A DNA stretch of 64,000 nucleotides, from the NCBI GenBank assembly GCA_029851415.1, contig CM056743.1:94462501-94526500 (forward strand), in the 5' to 3' direction. The stretch comes from Eretmocerus hayati (lineage: Eukaryota > Arthropoda > Insecta > Hymenoptera > Aphelinidae). Below the pieces are notes generated by a model that saw only the letters and a list, made by a program, of their open reading frames with translations, made no database searches and was not told the DNA's origin. Shown here one piece after another: positions 13,064 to 24,204 of this stretch (the stretch's first letter is position 1; every line of letters starts with the position of its first letter). A program made the translations under genes and the position numbers.

Positions 13064-13454
13064 TACTACCTGGTTTTCTAGTTGTTTCCAAAATCTTTTT
13101 CTTTTTTAATTTCAGAGTGATCAAGTAATTACACTTCAATTTAGAGTTTTTTCATTAAAATCATTTATTGTGTTCATCGCTGCGCGACGAAAAGTAAGTG
13201 ATAGTTAAGACTATGAGTATTTAAAATTGTGTTTAGATATGTGTGTGTAAAAAAATATTGCTGGGGTATGAATTTATTTTATTTTATTTTGAATAAATGC
13301 TATTAATTTTAATCTAACCTATGTGTTATAACTCTCTGCTACCCTGTCGTATACCCAATACATAAGAAGTACATTTTGTAAACAGAATGATACCTTAATT
13401 TTCATCTTTTTCTGAAAAGAATTATGATTCAACTTCGTTGAATCTTCTCACAGG

Positions 13455-14735
13455 ATCGCATTACGCTTCAATCGATCTCAATACTGATGTTCAGCATTGC
13501 AGACCTTGAATGATATTTACCTGAATCGATTTAAATGCTGAATATCGATATTAAGGACTGGAAATCCTATCTGCCCCAATCGATTCCAGTGCTGTTTTTC
13601 AGTATTGGGAACATCGAGATCTCAACCCACTTTGATCGATCTCAATACTGACTGTGAGTATTGTAGCCCTAATATCCTAATAACCTGGATTGATTTCAGT
13701 ACTGTCTCTCAGTATTGGGGAGATCGCTATCTCAATCCACTTCAATCGATCTCAGTACTGAAAGTAAGCATTAGAAACCTTATATCCTATCTACTTGGAT
13801 CAACTTGAATGCTGAAGATCAGTATTGGGGAATTGGAATCCTATTTGCCCCAATCGATCCCAGTACTGTCTTTCAGTATTGGTTACATCGAGATCTTAAT
13901 CAGCTTCAATCAATCTGAATACTGATTCTCAGCATCGGACACCTTATGAGCTATTTACCTGAATCGGAATGAATGCTGGATATCAGTATTGAAGACTTGA
14001 ACTCCTACCTGCCCCAATCGATCGCAGAACTGTTTTCCAGTATTCGGAACATCAGGTTCTCGATCCGCTTCAATCGATCTCAATACTGCTTTTCAGCATC
14101 AAAGACCTCATATCATATTCATCTGGGTAGGATTGAATGCTGAATATCAGTATTGAGGACTTGGAATCCTATCTGCCCCAATCTATTCCAGTAGTGTTTT
14201 TCGGAAGTGGGAACTTCGAGATCTCGATCAGCTTCGATAGATTTCAATACTGATTTTCAGCATTTCAGACCTTATATGATATTTACCTGAATCGAATTGA
14301 ATGCTGAATATCAGTAATGAGGACTTGGAACCCTATCCGCCTCAAGCATTCCCAGTACTGTATTTCAGTATTGGGAATATCGGGATCCCAATAAGCTTCG
14401 ATCGATCTCAATACTGATGTTCAGCATTGCAGATCTTATATCATATTCACTCGAATCGATTCGAATGCTGTGTATCAGATTGGGAATGGGAAGTCCTATC
14501 TGCCTCAATAGATCCGAATACTGACCTCTAACATTGGATACCGTATATTCTATTTACGTCAATATACCTGAATGATGATTGTTAGTATCGAGGACTTGAA
14601 ATCCTATCTGCCCCGATCGATTCCAGTACCGTTTTCCAGTATTGCAAACATCGAGATCTCGATCCGCCCTGATCGATTTCAATACTGATTCTCAGCATTG
14701 CAGACCTTATTACCCGCCCACCTGACCAATACCAA
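13455..14735. repeat. Satellite 1, block 3
   Basis: Continues the 165-bp, three-subunit pattern of the block left of the 2.1-kb insertion. Long stretches here, for example around 13,790-14,100, closely match 9,480-9,800, so part of the array has been duplicated as a larger segment. The right edge becomes irregular near 14,560-14,735 before satellite 2 begins. Confidence 0.85.
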
Positions 14736-15562
14736 AACTCATCTTCGAGCCATTCCAATTCAGTATTGAATTCGATCCAAATATGAAATCAGGAAGAGTT
14801 CAATACTGATAGTGAGTATTGAGAGGGATGGAATAACCACGCACCCACGATTTAAATTCGATTCTGTAGTATTCATCTCGATTGGTCAATCACGCAATGA
14901 GTGATTGGGTCATCATCGAAATCGATTGATGCAGTCGACTCAATGCTGCCCGGCAGGATTCAGACCGATAGCGAAACTCATCCTCAGAGCGTACCAATCC
15001 TGCTCAGCAGTATTGAATTCAATTAAAATACATGGAATTCAGAGGACTTCGATACCGATTGTAAGTATTGAGGAGGATAGAGACCACTTTTTCACGATCG
15101 GTATTCCATCCTATAGTATTAAGCTGGATTGGCCAATCACGTAATGAGTGATTGGGTCATCATTGAAATCGATTGACGTAGTCGACTCGATGCTGCCTGG
15201 CAGGATTCAGACCGAAAGCAAAACTCATCTTCAGGCCGTTCCAATCCTGCTCAGCAGTATTGATTTCGATTGAGATGTATGAAATCTAGAGGAGTTCAAC
15301 ACTGATTGTGAGTATCGAGAGGGATAGAATAACCATGCTCCCACGGTTTCAACTGGATTCTGTAGTATTCATCTCGATTGATCAATGACGCAAAGAGTGA
15401 TTGGGTCATCATTGAAATCGATTGACGCAGTCAATTCAATGCTGCCTGGTTGGAATCAGACCGATAGCAAAACTCATCTTCAGGCCGTTCCAATCCTGCT
15501 CAGCAGTATTGAATTCGATTTAATGTATGGAATCTAGGGGAGTTCAATACTGATTGTGAGTA
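14736..15562. repeat. Satellite 2, block 1 (about 248-bp unit)
   Basis: The phrase GAGTGATTGGGTCATC begins at 14,899, 15,146 and 15,395, giving periods of 247 and 249 bp. Each unit holds several dyads: CAATCAC...GTGATTG, CAATGCTGCC...GGCAGGATTC, and CAATACTG...GAGTATTG. The last of these is clearly related to the satellite 1 dyad, so the two arrays probably share an origin. Confidence 0.9.
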
Positions 15563-15585
15563 CAGGCAGCCCCCGCTATTTGCGG
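15563..15585 (+). repeat. Tigger left terminal inverted repeat
   Basis: 23 bp matching the inverted right end with one mismatch (TTTGCGG here against TTCGCGG at the other end). Further TATTCGCGG copies follow inward. Confidence 0.9.
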
Positions 15586-15956
15586 TCCCGGTATTCGCGG
15601 AATTCGCTTATTCGCGGTTTCCAAAATGCGGCGTTCCCCGGTATCCGCGGTGCCCTGGCTCGCTTATTCGCGGTTCGGATCTGAATTTTTGAGATAATTT
15701 TTCTCATGGGAGATGAATTTTCTTGACTTCATTCTTCTTCTTCTTCTTCAAATGATTGGCTATGTCGTTCTGCTGTATGCAGATGTGACTTCAGCCATAA
15801 CACAAGTATGTTTGACTTCGTTCGAATGTATCATTCAGGAACAACTTCGTGTTTTGAGTGTTTACCATCTTCAGAGCGTTGACATTCTTATTGTTTTCGA
15901 AGACAAGTTTATTGGTTAGCTGGCAAAATTATAAGTGTATTATCGAAATTCTAGTC

Positions 15957-17704
15957 ATGGCTCCATCATGGAAAAATAGCTCTTCGTCGATCAAAAAACG
16001 TGACAAGAAAGTTATGAGCCTTGCGGAGAAACTCAAAATTTTGAATCTGCTTGAATCTGGAGGAAAAGTAGCTGAAGTTGCGAGAAAATTCAATGTGAAT
16101 GAATCAACCATAAGATCTATAAAAGGCAAGGCAGACTCTATTCGTGAAAGTGCTAAAAATATGGGTACCCATGCGAAAGTTTGCAAAATTGCCAGAGGTG
16201 AAAATATGGAGCGAATGGAGAATATGTTGATAACCTGGGTGCAAGATCTCATCCAAAAATGGATCCCTCTCAGCATGTCAGCTATTCGTGAACAAGCAAA
16301 AGTATTTTATAACTACATCGAAAACAAGAGTGGTGGTTCGAGCCAAGAGACGTTCGTTGCGAGCAAAGGGTGGTTCGACAGGTTAAGAGAACGATTTTTC
16401 CTCCGAAGCGTGTCCTTATCTGGTGAAAGCGCATCTGCAGATCACGCTGCTGCCGAAAAATTTCCTGCCATTCTTAGACAGTTGATATTAGAGAAAGGGT
16501 ATCATCCAGACCAAATTTTTGACTGTGACGAGACAGGTAAAGTACAAAACGTTTAATCGTTCTAAAATCCGATTCTGTATTTCTCATAAAATCATTTTTG
16601 AAAAAAGGATTGAACTGGAAGAAAATGCCCGGAAGAACTTATCTCACAAGAGAGGAGAGATCTGCCCCTGGGTTCAAGGTCTCGAAAGATCGCTACACGC
16701 TGTTATTCTGCGCTAATGCTTCCGGCACCTTCAGATGCAAGCCGATGTTGATCTACAGATCAGAGACTCCTCGACCACTTCAACATAAGAACAAGAATCA
16801 TCTCCCCGTCTTTTGGCAATCTAACAAGAATGCGTGGATGACAGGAAAACTTTTTATGGAGTGGTTTACGCTGTCTTTTGTACCGGAGGTGAAGGAATTT
16901 TTGATCAAACAGAATCTTTCCTTCAAAGTTCTCCTCCTCCTCGATAATGCGTCAAGCCATCCTGAAATTCTTTTGACAGCCCACCCCGATGTTGAGGTTC
17001 TGTTCTTGCCACCGAACACTACGTCTCTCATCCAACCTTTAGATCAAACCGTTATCGCAACTTTTAAAGTTTATTATCTGCAAAGAGTCATGAAAGATAT
17101 GCTAGAAGCTGTGAATCGATCTGAAAATTCTGAGAGTAGGAATGTTGTTGTCAAATTCTGGAAGAACTTCAACATTTTGGAATCTCTAACGTATGCTGCC
17201 GAGTCATGGGCAAAGATAAAAGACTCAACGTTGAATGCAAGCTGGAGCAAACTATTGCCAGAAGTTGTGATCAAAGATTCGCCCGACCTTGATCTCCCTG
17301 TCAACGAAACAGTCGGTGATGTCATCAGCTTGGCACAGAGAATTGGAGGTGAAGGATTCCAGGACGTGCAAGTGAATGAAGTGATGGAACCCATTCAGCC
17401 GAGAGACATCCTGAGTGCAGAGGATGTTGATCACTTGCTTGAGGAGCTCCCCCAAGAAGAACAGTCTAGTGCAGAAGAAAGCACTGAATCTAATTTCTCC
17501 GCCCGATTAATTTCGAGACTTTTGAGTGGAATGCAGGATACTGTTGATGAATTTATTGAAAAAGACCCAATCCTCAATCGAAGCCTAAAATTTAAGCATC
17601 AAATTGAAGCTGGTATGGCCACCTACCAAGAATTGCACAGAGACTATGTTCGTCGAGCTCGCCAGTCAAGAGTCACAAAATTCTTCACCCAAGCTAGCGA
17701 TTGA
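15957..17704 (+). CDS. Tigger/pogo-like DDE transposase with one intron
   Basis: Cut-and-paste transposase acting in the nucleus on its own terminal repeats. The ATG at 15,957 has a good context (GTCATGG). Exon 1 is 15,957-16,536, exon 2 is 16,608-17,704, together 558 codons, typical for Tigger. In order: an N-terminal psq/CENP-B-type helix-turn-helix (SLAEKLKILNLLESGG, from about residue 20), a second CENP-B-type helix-turn-helix domain (FVASKGWFDRLRERF region), then the DDE domain with D191 (CDETG), D306 (LLLLDNASSH) and D339 (SLIQPLDQ), 32 residues between the last two Asp. The intron falls inside the DETG glycine codon; splicing yields DETGLNWKKMPGR, the family's usual motif. An acidic region leads to a C-terminal QSRVTKFF, a PCNA-binding-type box. 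No stop or frameshift is seen, so the copy could be active. Confidence 0.92.
16537..16607 (+). other. 71-bp intron in the Tigger transposase gene
   Basis: GTAAAG donor, AAAAAAG acceptor, AT-rich with an in-frame stop that would truncate an unspliced product at the DETG motif. It interrupts the codon after its first base. Splicing would therefore be required for an active enzyme. Confidence 0.88.
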
Positions 17705-17951
17705 CTTTTCAATCGATTTGAGAATGATTTATAAACGTTTTTGATATCATTATATTTTGTTACTTCGTGTATTATCGATGAAGGATCAATTAATAAGGCT
17801 TTTTCATATAAATTTTCTGTTTTATAATGATGTATGATGTTCTTGGCCCACTTTGTAATCGACGTGTATACGTAACCCCCAATTTCCCATAAGCTCAAGG
17901 TCCCCGTATTCGCGGTTTCGGTATTCGCTGCATTTTCATTATACGCATTAA

Positions 17952-17974
17952 CCGCGAATAGCGGGGGCTGCCTG
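17952..17974 (-). repeat. Tigger right terminal inverted repeat
   Basis: Ends ...GCGGGGGCTGCCTG then TA. It pairs with the left terminus with one mismatch over 23 bp. Confidence 0.9.
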
Positions 17975-17976
17975 TA

Positions 17977-18544
17977 TTGAGAGGGATAGAATAATCATGC
18001 ACCCACGATTCCAATCCGATTCTGTAGTATTCATCTCGATTAGTCAATGACGCAACGAGTGATTGGGTCATCATTAGAATCGATTGAAGCAGTCGACTCA
18101 ATGCTGCCCGGGAGGATTCAGATCGATAGTGAAACTTATCCTCAGTCCATACCAATCCTGCTCAGCAGTATTGAATCCGAATCGAATATATGAGAACTAG
18201 AAGAGTTCAATACTAATTACAAGCATTGAGGAGGATAGAGACCATGCGCCCACGATTTCAATTCCATCCTATAGTATTCAGCTCGATTGGTCAATGACGC
18301 AACGAGTGATTGGGTTATCATTGAAATCGATTCACACCGTCAATTCAATGCTACCCGGCAGGATTCAGACCGATAGCAAAACTCATCTCCAGGCCGTTCC
18401 AATCCTGCTCAGCAGTATTGAATTCGATTGAAATATATGAAATCCAGAGGAGTTTAATACTGATTGTAAGTATTGAGACGGATAGAATAACCATGCGTCC
18501 GCGATTCCGATCCAATTCTGGAGTAATCATCTCGATTGATCAAT
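17977..18544. repeat. Satellite 2, block 2
   Basis: About 2.3 units of the 248-bp repeat. Its left edge is the exact continuation of the satellite left of the Tigger element; its right edge is cut by the BEL element after CACGC (18,545-18,549). Confidence 0.9.
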
Positions 18545-18549
18545 CACGC

Positions 18550-18828
18550 TGTTACAAAATGTACACATATTCACACACACACACCTTCATGGTCGTATGA
18601 TTCGCGATTATGAGTTCTTTCCAACGCCAAGCGTGGCGCGGTGAGCGTCAAGAGCTCACCGTTTCCGTTCATCATTGTCAGTTTACCGCCGGACGGCGGC
18701 CGTCGCGCACACACATCCACCACCTCGTATTTTGTAATAAATTCAATTAATTATTACATCGCGACTTTCACCATTTAATCACCCGAACCGCAGCAGCCCA
18801 CTTAATCCTGATTTTCACTTAAAATTCA
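18550..18828 (+). repeat. BEL 5' LTR
   Basis: 279 bp, TG...CA ends. Contains a CA-rich stretch at the left and an AATAAA polyadenylation signal in TTTGTAATAAATTC. Compared with the 3' LTR there are about six substitutions, three of them clustered in the CAAGAGCTCACC segment. Confidence 0.92.
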
Positions 18829-18846
18829 TTGGTCCTTCAAGCAACG
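18829..18846 (+). other. Probable BEL primer-binding site
   Basis: TTGGTCCTTCAAGCAACG lies directly after the LTR, where a tRNA primer should pair. I did not determine which tRNA. Confidence 0.55.
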
Positions 18847-19287
18847 GCTTTTTCGCGGCTGTGGACCCTATCCTCGCGGGTGAAATGATGTGGAACGTTT
18901 GTGACATGGTGTGAAAATAGTGTGTGCTGAGTGCTCCGAACTTTGTCCTGACGCCAGGAGCGAGCACTCAAACGGCGGCAAGCACGTCATCGCCAAAGCC
19001 GGCTGGCAAAGAACGTGGGGGACAGCCATCTTGTGCTGCAGCGTTCTGCCAGCGCAACTTTATACATCGAAGCAGAAAGGCAGCTACGTCGGTCATTTTT
19101 GACGGCGTTTCTTCCTCTGTATTACATCAACGTAGAGGCATCGCTGATGACACTCGCGGCAAGGTGGTCAATTGAGCTGAGATTTTTTTTGGTGAAATGT
19201 GCTGCTGATGTCAAGATCATCGGTACAGGTATCGTGAGAACATCTCTCTCTCTCCATTATAGGCTGCTCCATATAAGGCTCGTAGTT

Positions 19288-19341
<54 letters not shown>

Positions 19342-20204
19342 ATACATTCACGCAGCTACTTCAATGCCTGGCTTGACCCCCTCCTTTCCCCTACTTCTTC
19401 CTCACGTACACCACCGTGTAGTTCACACTTGCGCGTTGAATATCGGGACGGCACCGCGACGATCGAGCTCGTTACGCGTACAGTGTTGCCTATTTCGCGG
19501 GGATTACCTCTTCGCCAGTCAGAAATTACTGTGTGCACTCAAGTTTTGTGATTATCGAGACTTGTACATATTTTTCGCTTCAAAAATAGGCGTTAGGGTG
19601 GTAATCACGATTAATTCAACTCAGAGCAGTTAAAGGTTCAGGCAATCCTTAGGTTCTGATCAACAACGACGTTAGTCGGAATCTTTTTTTTTTTGGTAGC
19701 TCTTCATGGCCGGCTGTCTCACGAGAATCTATTCCTTTATTTTTTGAACCGACTGGTTATTACAGGATACTTTCTCTTCATTTTTTGGGGCGAGCCCGGT
19801 TGTGAGACTGCATTCCCAGATTTATTTCATGGCATACAAGCCCTCTGAAACTCACAGAATCCCACTGCAGTGGTGGATTTCTTTCATTTCCATAACTTTG
19901 GTTGAATTACTGAAGAGCTTCGAAAACCATTCAGGCGCAATTCGTACTTGATCGCTGCCAGTTGGTAGTTTTTTGTTTGGTTTTTGGTTCATTCTTGTGA
20001 TTGAACAATCGTTACGAGACTAGTTTTTCCGATTTCAGGCATCACGACGCACAGTGCTCGTATGCAACTCCAACTAGTACGGTTGACTACAGTATTCTGT
20101 TTTTATGACTCTATCTCGTAGGTAGGAGGGTTATATTCATTCAGGACTTTCCCAAAAATCTTTGGATTTGCTTAGTATAATCTGAGACAGATATCAAATC
20201 CAAG
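18847..20204 (+). other. BEL 5' leader with (TA)n microsatellite
   Basis: A long untranslated leader of about 1.36 kb. A pure TA run covers about 19,292-19,332, followed by TG and TA repeats. Open frames in this stretch are disordered and overlap one another; I do not call them genes. Confidence 0.6.
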
Positions 20205-21745
20205 ATGAAGTCCGAAAAATTGATTGAGAAGCAGCTCGAGCTGAGCACAAAGATTACAAATTCTTATGAGAATTTCAAGAAGCTTGGCCAAGCTAAGATG
20301 ACGCACGGCGCGGCAGAAAGTAGGTTAGGCAATCTTAGAAAATATTGGAAAAAATTTGAGGAAAATCACGAATTGCTCGAAGATGATGAGGACGCCGATC
20401 AAGATGATAACTATTTTAAAAATGGATTGTATAATTCAACTGAAGAAACGTTTTCGGTCAGAGAAGGGGAGTTCCTTGAATATCTGTACAAATTACGAGA
20501 AGGCGAAAGTGCCGTCGCTCATCACAGTAGCGCGCATGAACCTCATCAAAATCACTATTCCAAGCAACTTCCTCGGATGGAATTGCCTCATTTCGCGGGC
20601 GATATCTCTGAAGGGCCAAGATATCGTGATACTTTCTCTGAGATGATTGTCAAGGATCAATCCTTGCCTAATATTTACAAAATTACTGCGCTCCGTCGAA
20701 TATTGGAGAGCGAAGCTCTTGAGTTACTCGAGGAGTGTCCTTCTTCAAGAGATAATTTTGGGGCGGCTTGGGAGACAATCAAGAATTATTATGAAAATAA
20801 TAGAGCTCTTACAAACAAGCTTCTCGCAAAATTTTTCACGATTGAACTGATGAGCAATTCATCTTCGAAGGAAGTAGGCCGTGTCACAACGACTACAAAG
20901 AATTTGCTTGCGTCTTTCAAAACTCTGGGTTGTAGAGTCGAACACTCGCATCCGATTGTCGTTTTTCAAACGGTAGCTCGTCTAGTCCCTATGATTCAAA
21001 GGAAATGGGGAGAGCGGGTCGCAGTCTCAGCTAATCCAAAGGTTTGCCTTCCCTTTGAGGATTTGCTCGTTTTTCTCGAAACAGAAAGGCTCGCTCTGAT
21101 GCAGTTAGAGAGTGCCAGACAGTTGCGCGATAATGGTGCCAAATCAACGGAGAACCCTCAGTTTTCCGGGCATAAAAAAGGGCAATCTAATCAAAAACAA
21201 AATGTTAAGTCGATTCATGTAAATTCCAAAGGGAAAGGGGAATTCAAACTTACTTGTTTGATTTGTAAAGAAGAGCACTTTTTCAACAATTGTGATCAGT
21301 ACAAAGCCAAATCCCTCAAGGAGAGGAGGGCTTTTGTTTCATCTCAAAAGTTATGCTTATCTTGTCTCTCGTCAGAACATGTTTTAGCGGAGTGTACGTC
21401 TCAATACAAATGTATGGTTTTCGACAAAAACCATCATACATCACTCCATGATTCTGACGGTTCTAAAGCTTCTTTGACTACAAGTCATTGTACTGCAGTG
21501 AATGCTTATCAGGGAAATCTTGTTCCTGCTGTTCAATTGAAGAGTCATGACGAGTCGAATCAAGAGATTCTTTTAGCAACCGCTGAAATTTATACTGAAA
21601 ATCTAAGTGGAACGCAACGTGTCGTACGTGCCATTGTAGACCAATGCGCGCAATCTAGCTTCATTTCAGAAGAACTTTGCAAGTCCTTGAATCTCAGAAA
21701 ACGTCCTTTCAAACTGAATACTTCTGGCGTAGGGGGGGGGGGGGG
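20205..21745 (+). CDS. gag: BEL gag and protease region, frame broken at a G-run
   Basis: The ATG at 20,205 opens a frame of about 510 codons. Residues about 1-115 are helical and charged; residues about 125-300 resemble the BEL/Pao gag domain (LPHFAGDI, then ALRRILESEALELLEE and LTNKLLAKFF). Cysteine-rich knuckles follow (CLICKEEHFFNNC; CLSCLSSEHVLAEC), then a retropepsin-like region whose active-site segment reads VDQCAQSSFI: the usual glycine after the aspartate pair position is cysteine here, so activity is doubtful. At 21,732-21,745 a run of 14 G shifts the frame; the frame used so far ends at 21,800 without family similarity, and the expected protease continuation resumes in the next frame. 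Confidence 0.85.
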
Positions 21746-23727
21746 TAGTTTCCACTGTTCGCACTGGGGTTGTGGAAGTCTTAATCAAATCCAGAATTGA
21801 TCCAAATTTTGAGTGCTTTGTCACAGCCTTTGTATTGAAAAAAGTGACGAATTATGAACTATCGGGAGATCTCAAGGTGAAGTGGCCGACATTCGTAGCA
21901 AACCGCTGTACTCAGATCAAATCTTTAGTTGGGGGAGGGTTTTGGCATAATATTGAGTCAGAAGATATGTCTGCTGACATAGCTTCTAAGGGTTGTCTAG
22001 GGAACGACTTGGTGCACAACAAACTTTGGTGGAATGGCCCCGTTCGTCTCAGTAAGAAGGTTGAATGGATCAAGCGAAGTGATTTAGACCACATAGCGGA
22101 ATCGCACTCTCTCAGCGATGAAGCCCTGCAAAAGCCAAAACCTGAAACCATTCTGGTAAATACGTCAGAAGGTCGTGACCTAGAGATGTCGGATCTTGTA
22201 GGAAAATATTCCATTTTGTCAAAATTAGTTAGAATCACGGTTTACGTCATGCGGTTCGTCCGTAGAGCGCTTAACAAGAACTCTCTTTTATCAAAAGTTT
22301 CTCCTGTGTTGAAAAATTTTCCTATTTCTCAAGAAACTGAGATCTCGGGTGCAGAAGTGAGGCAAGCCAAACTCATTTGGTCATATTTGACTCAACTAGC
22401 CTACTTCAAAGATGAGATGAGAATCTTACAACAAGGAAAAGCGTTAGCTAAATCGCACTATTTGAAACGACTTAATCCTGTTTTGGTCGATGTCTTGATC
22501 AGAGTGGGGGGTAGATTAGAACATTCGGATTTGAGTTACGATGAAAAACACCCAGTCATCTTACTACGCGCGTCACAGTTATCAACTCTAGTGATTCGGT
22601 ATTATCATCATCTAACTTTACATAGGGGGAATCAGTTGACCTTCATGTGCGTCACACGGATGTTTTGGATAGTTAGGGGAAAAACGACGATAAAGGCGTT
22701 CATCGACCACTGTGTGCCGTGTCAGAGATACCGAGCAGCGCTTTCCGAACAACTCATGGGTGATCTTCCGTCGTATCGCGTGCGACCGTCTAGACCCTTT
22801 CAGTGCGCTGGTGTGGACTACGCGGGCCCGTACAATATCCTTGCTTCCCGACTCAGAGGACAAAAGTCCTACAAAGGTTACTTCTTGATTTTTGTGTGCC
22901 TTTGCACGCGAGCCATACACTTAGAAGCCGTATCTGATTACACCACTGAGAGTTACCTGGCCGCTTTTCGACGGTTTATTTCACGTCGTGGCTTATGCAC
23001 GACCGTAGTAAGTGATCAGGGCCAAAATCTTGAAGGAGCAGCCGCGGAGCTTGAGAGAATGTTCAAGAGAGGTAGCGACTTCTCTAATTTTTTCAGTAGA
23101 ATGATGTGCCAGCATGGCACTAAGTGGATCTTCAACCCTCCTGCTGCCCCTCATTTCGGTGGCATTTGGGAAGCCGGGGTGAAGGCTGTGAAGTACCATT
23201 TGAAACGAGTCGTTGGTGACTCTATTCTGACCTTCGAAGAGTTCTCCACCATCCTTTGTCAAATTGAGGCATGTCTGAACTCTCGTCCACTGATGCCACT
23301 TGCCGATGACCCTAACGAATTGTCAGTTCTCACGCCAGCTCACTCCCTCATTGGGGAGCCAACCATGCTTCTGACTGGACCTCGACTGGTGGAGGTAAAG
23401 GTACCTCTTCTACAACGCTGGAAAAGAACATCACAATTGGTGCAGATGCTGTGGGAGCGCTGGTCTCACCAATATCTGAAGGAGCTACAGAAACGAAACA
23501 AATGGCTGTCCCCTCGACCTAACGTCAAAATAGGTGATTTAGTTTTCGTACGCGGTGAGACCACGCCTCCTTGCTCCTGGCCCATGGGCATCGTGGATGG
23601 TGTTCACCCGGGCAAAGACGGGTACGTCCGAGCTGTGACTGTCCGCACCGCCACCACGACGCTGCAGAGACCAATCACCAAATTGGTGATTCTTCAATTG
23701 GACGACGACATCGACACCAGTGGTTGA
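21746..23727 (+). pseudogene. pol: BEL pol remnant: protease tail, RNase H end, integrase
   Basis: Continues in a different frame after the G-run. The protease tail (up to about 21,860) is joined directly to the connection region that follows RNase H (FVANRCTQIKSL, DMSADIASKGC), so reverse transcriptase and the RNase H core are missing; the junction lies near 21,860-21,895. Integrase follows: an HHCC zinc module (HRGN...CVPC, about 22,620-22,720), then catalytic-type residues in GVDYAGPY (about 22,810), VVSDQGQNL (about 23,010) and HFGGIWEAGVK (about 23,155). The end (WLSPRPNVKIGDLVFVRG) matches the BEL C-terminal domain. From the G-run to the TGA at 23,725 the frame is open, so the deletion kept phase. 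Confidence 0.88.
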
Positions 23728-23910
23728 GTGAACTGTGTTCCCGTGACAGTGCCAAAATTTGAGACATTTGAAATTTGATGAACTACTTAAATTGATTCTC
23801 AAGAAATGATGAATTTTTGTTGCATCTATTTTGATTAAATTATGATTTATTTGGATTCTTCAGTGATTGATATATGATATTGCACTTTTCCTAGTTCGGG
23901 AATTTCCTTT

Positions 23911-23925
23911 GTTGAGGTGGGAGGA
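23911..23925 (+). other. BEL polypurine tract
   Basis: GTTGAGGTGGGAGGA immediately precedes the 3' LTR, the position of the plus-strand primer. Confidence 0.75.
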
Positions 23926-24204
23926 TGTTACAAAATGTACACATATTCACACACACACACCTTTATGGTCGTATGATTCGCGATTATTAGTTCTTTCCAA
24001 CGCCAAGCGTGGCGCGGTGAGCGTCAAGAGTTCGACGTTTCCGTTCATCATTGTCAGTTTACCGCCGGACGGCGGCCGTCGCGCACACACATCCACCACC
24101 TCGTATTTTGTAATAAATTCAATTAATTATTACATCGCGACTTTCACCATTTAATCACCCGAACCGCAGCAGCCCACTTAATCCTGATTTCCACTTAAAA
24201 TTCA
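23926..24204 (+). repeat. BEL 3' LTR
   Basis: 279 bp, same length as the 5' LTR and about 98 percent identical by eye. It is followed by CACGC. Confidence 0.93.

Larger units (their letters stand above)
11355..13450. mobile_element. Unclassified 2.1-kb insertion in satellite 1, flanked by CAGG
   Basis: Satellite 1 stops at 11,350 and resumes at 13,455 in register; CAGG occurs on both sides (11,351-11,354 and 13,451-13,454), as expected for a 4-bp target duplication. The insert begins TGCAGC and ends TCTCA, so it has TG...CA termini, and its right end carries a hairpin, GATTCAAC-TTC-GTTGAATC. The sequence is AT-rich. The longest frame (11,572-11,931, about 119 codons, plus strand) is unrecognised. 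TG...CA with a 4-bp duplication fits a solo LTR or a non-coding LTR element, but I found no internal LTR pair; the end hairpin could also suggest a Helitron-like non-autonomous element, although a target duplication argues against that. Confidence 0.6.
15563..17974 (+). mobile_element. Tigger/pogo-family DNA transposon, apparently complete
   Basis: A 2,412-bp element with terminal inverted repeats beginning CAGGCAGCCCCCGCTATT at both ends, flanked by TA at 15,561-15,562 and 17,975-17,976. Removing the element and one TA restores the uninterrupted satellite 2 sequence TGAGTATTGAGAGGG, so both ends are exact. The single gene inside is open from start to stop once one short intron is removed. 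Subterminal copies of TATTCGCGG repeat near both ends, as in many pogo-like elements. TA target, terminal repeats starting CAG and a CENP-B-like transposase together identify the Tigger branch of the Tc1/mariner superfamily. Confidence 0.93.
18550..24204 (+). mobile_element. BEL/Pao LTR retrotransposon with internal deletion
   Basis: 5,655 bp bounded by two 279-bp LTRs (TGTTAC...AATTCA) and a 5-bp direct repeat CACGC (18,545-18,549 and 24,205-24,209), which is the usual BEL duplication size. The target is satellite 2, and joining the flanks restores CAATCACGCAATGA of that repeat. Coding order is gag, protease, then a jump straight to the end of RNase H, integrase and the C-terminal domain: the whole reverse transcriptase is absent. 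LTRs differ at about 6 of 279 positions by eye (about 2 percent), so insertion is fairly recent. Such a copy cannot replicate alone. Confidence 0.93.

Noticed and set aside
15929..16276. Minus-strand frame opposite the Tigger transposase
   Set aside because: It is a shadow of the well-supported plus-strand gene.
19015..19633. Frames of up to 178 codons in the BEL leader
   Set aside because: They run through a (TA)n microsatellite (giving Ile-Tyr repeats), overlap each other and resemble nothing.
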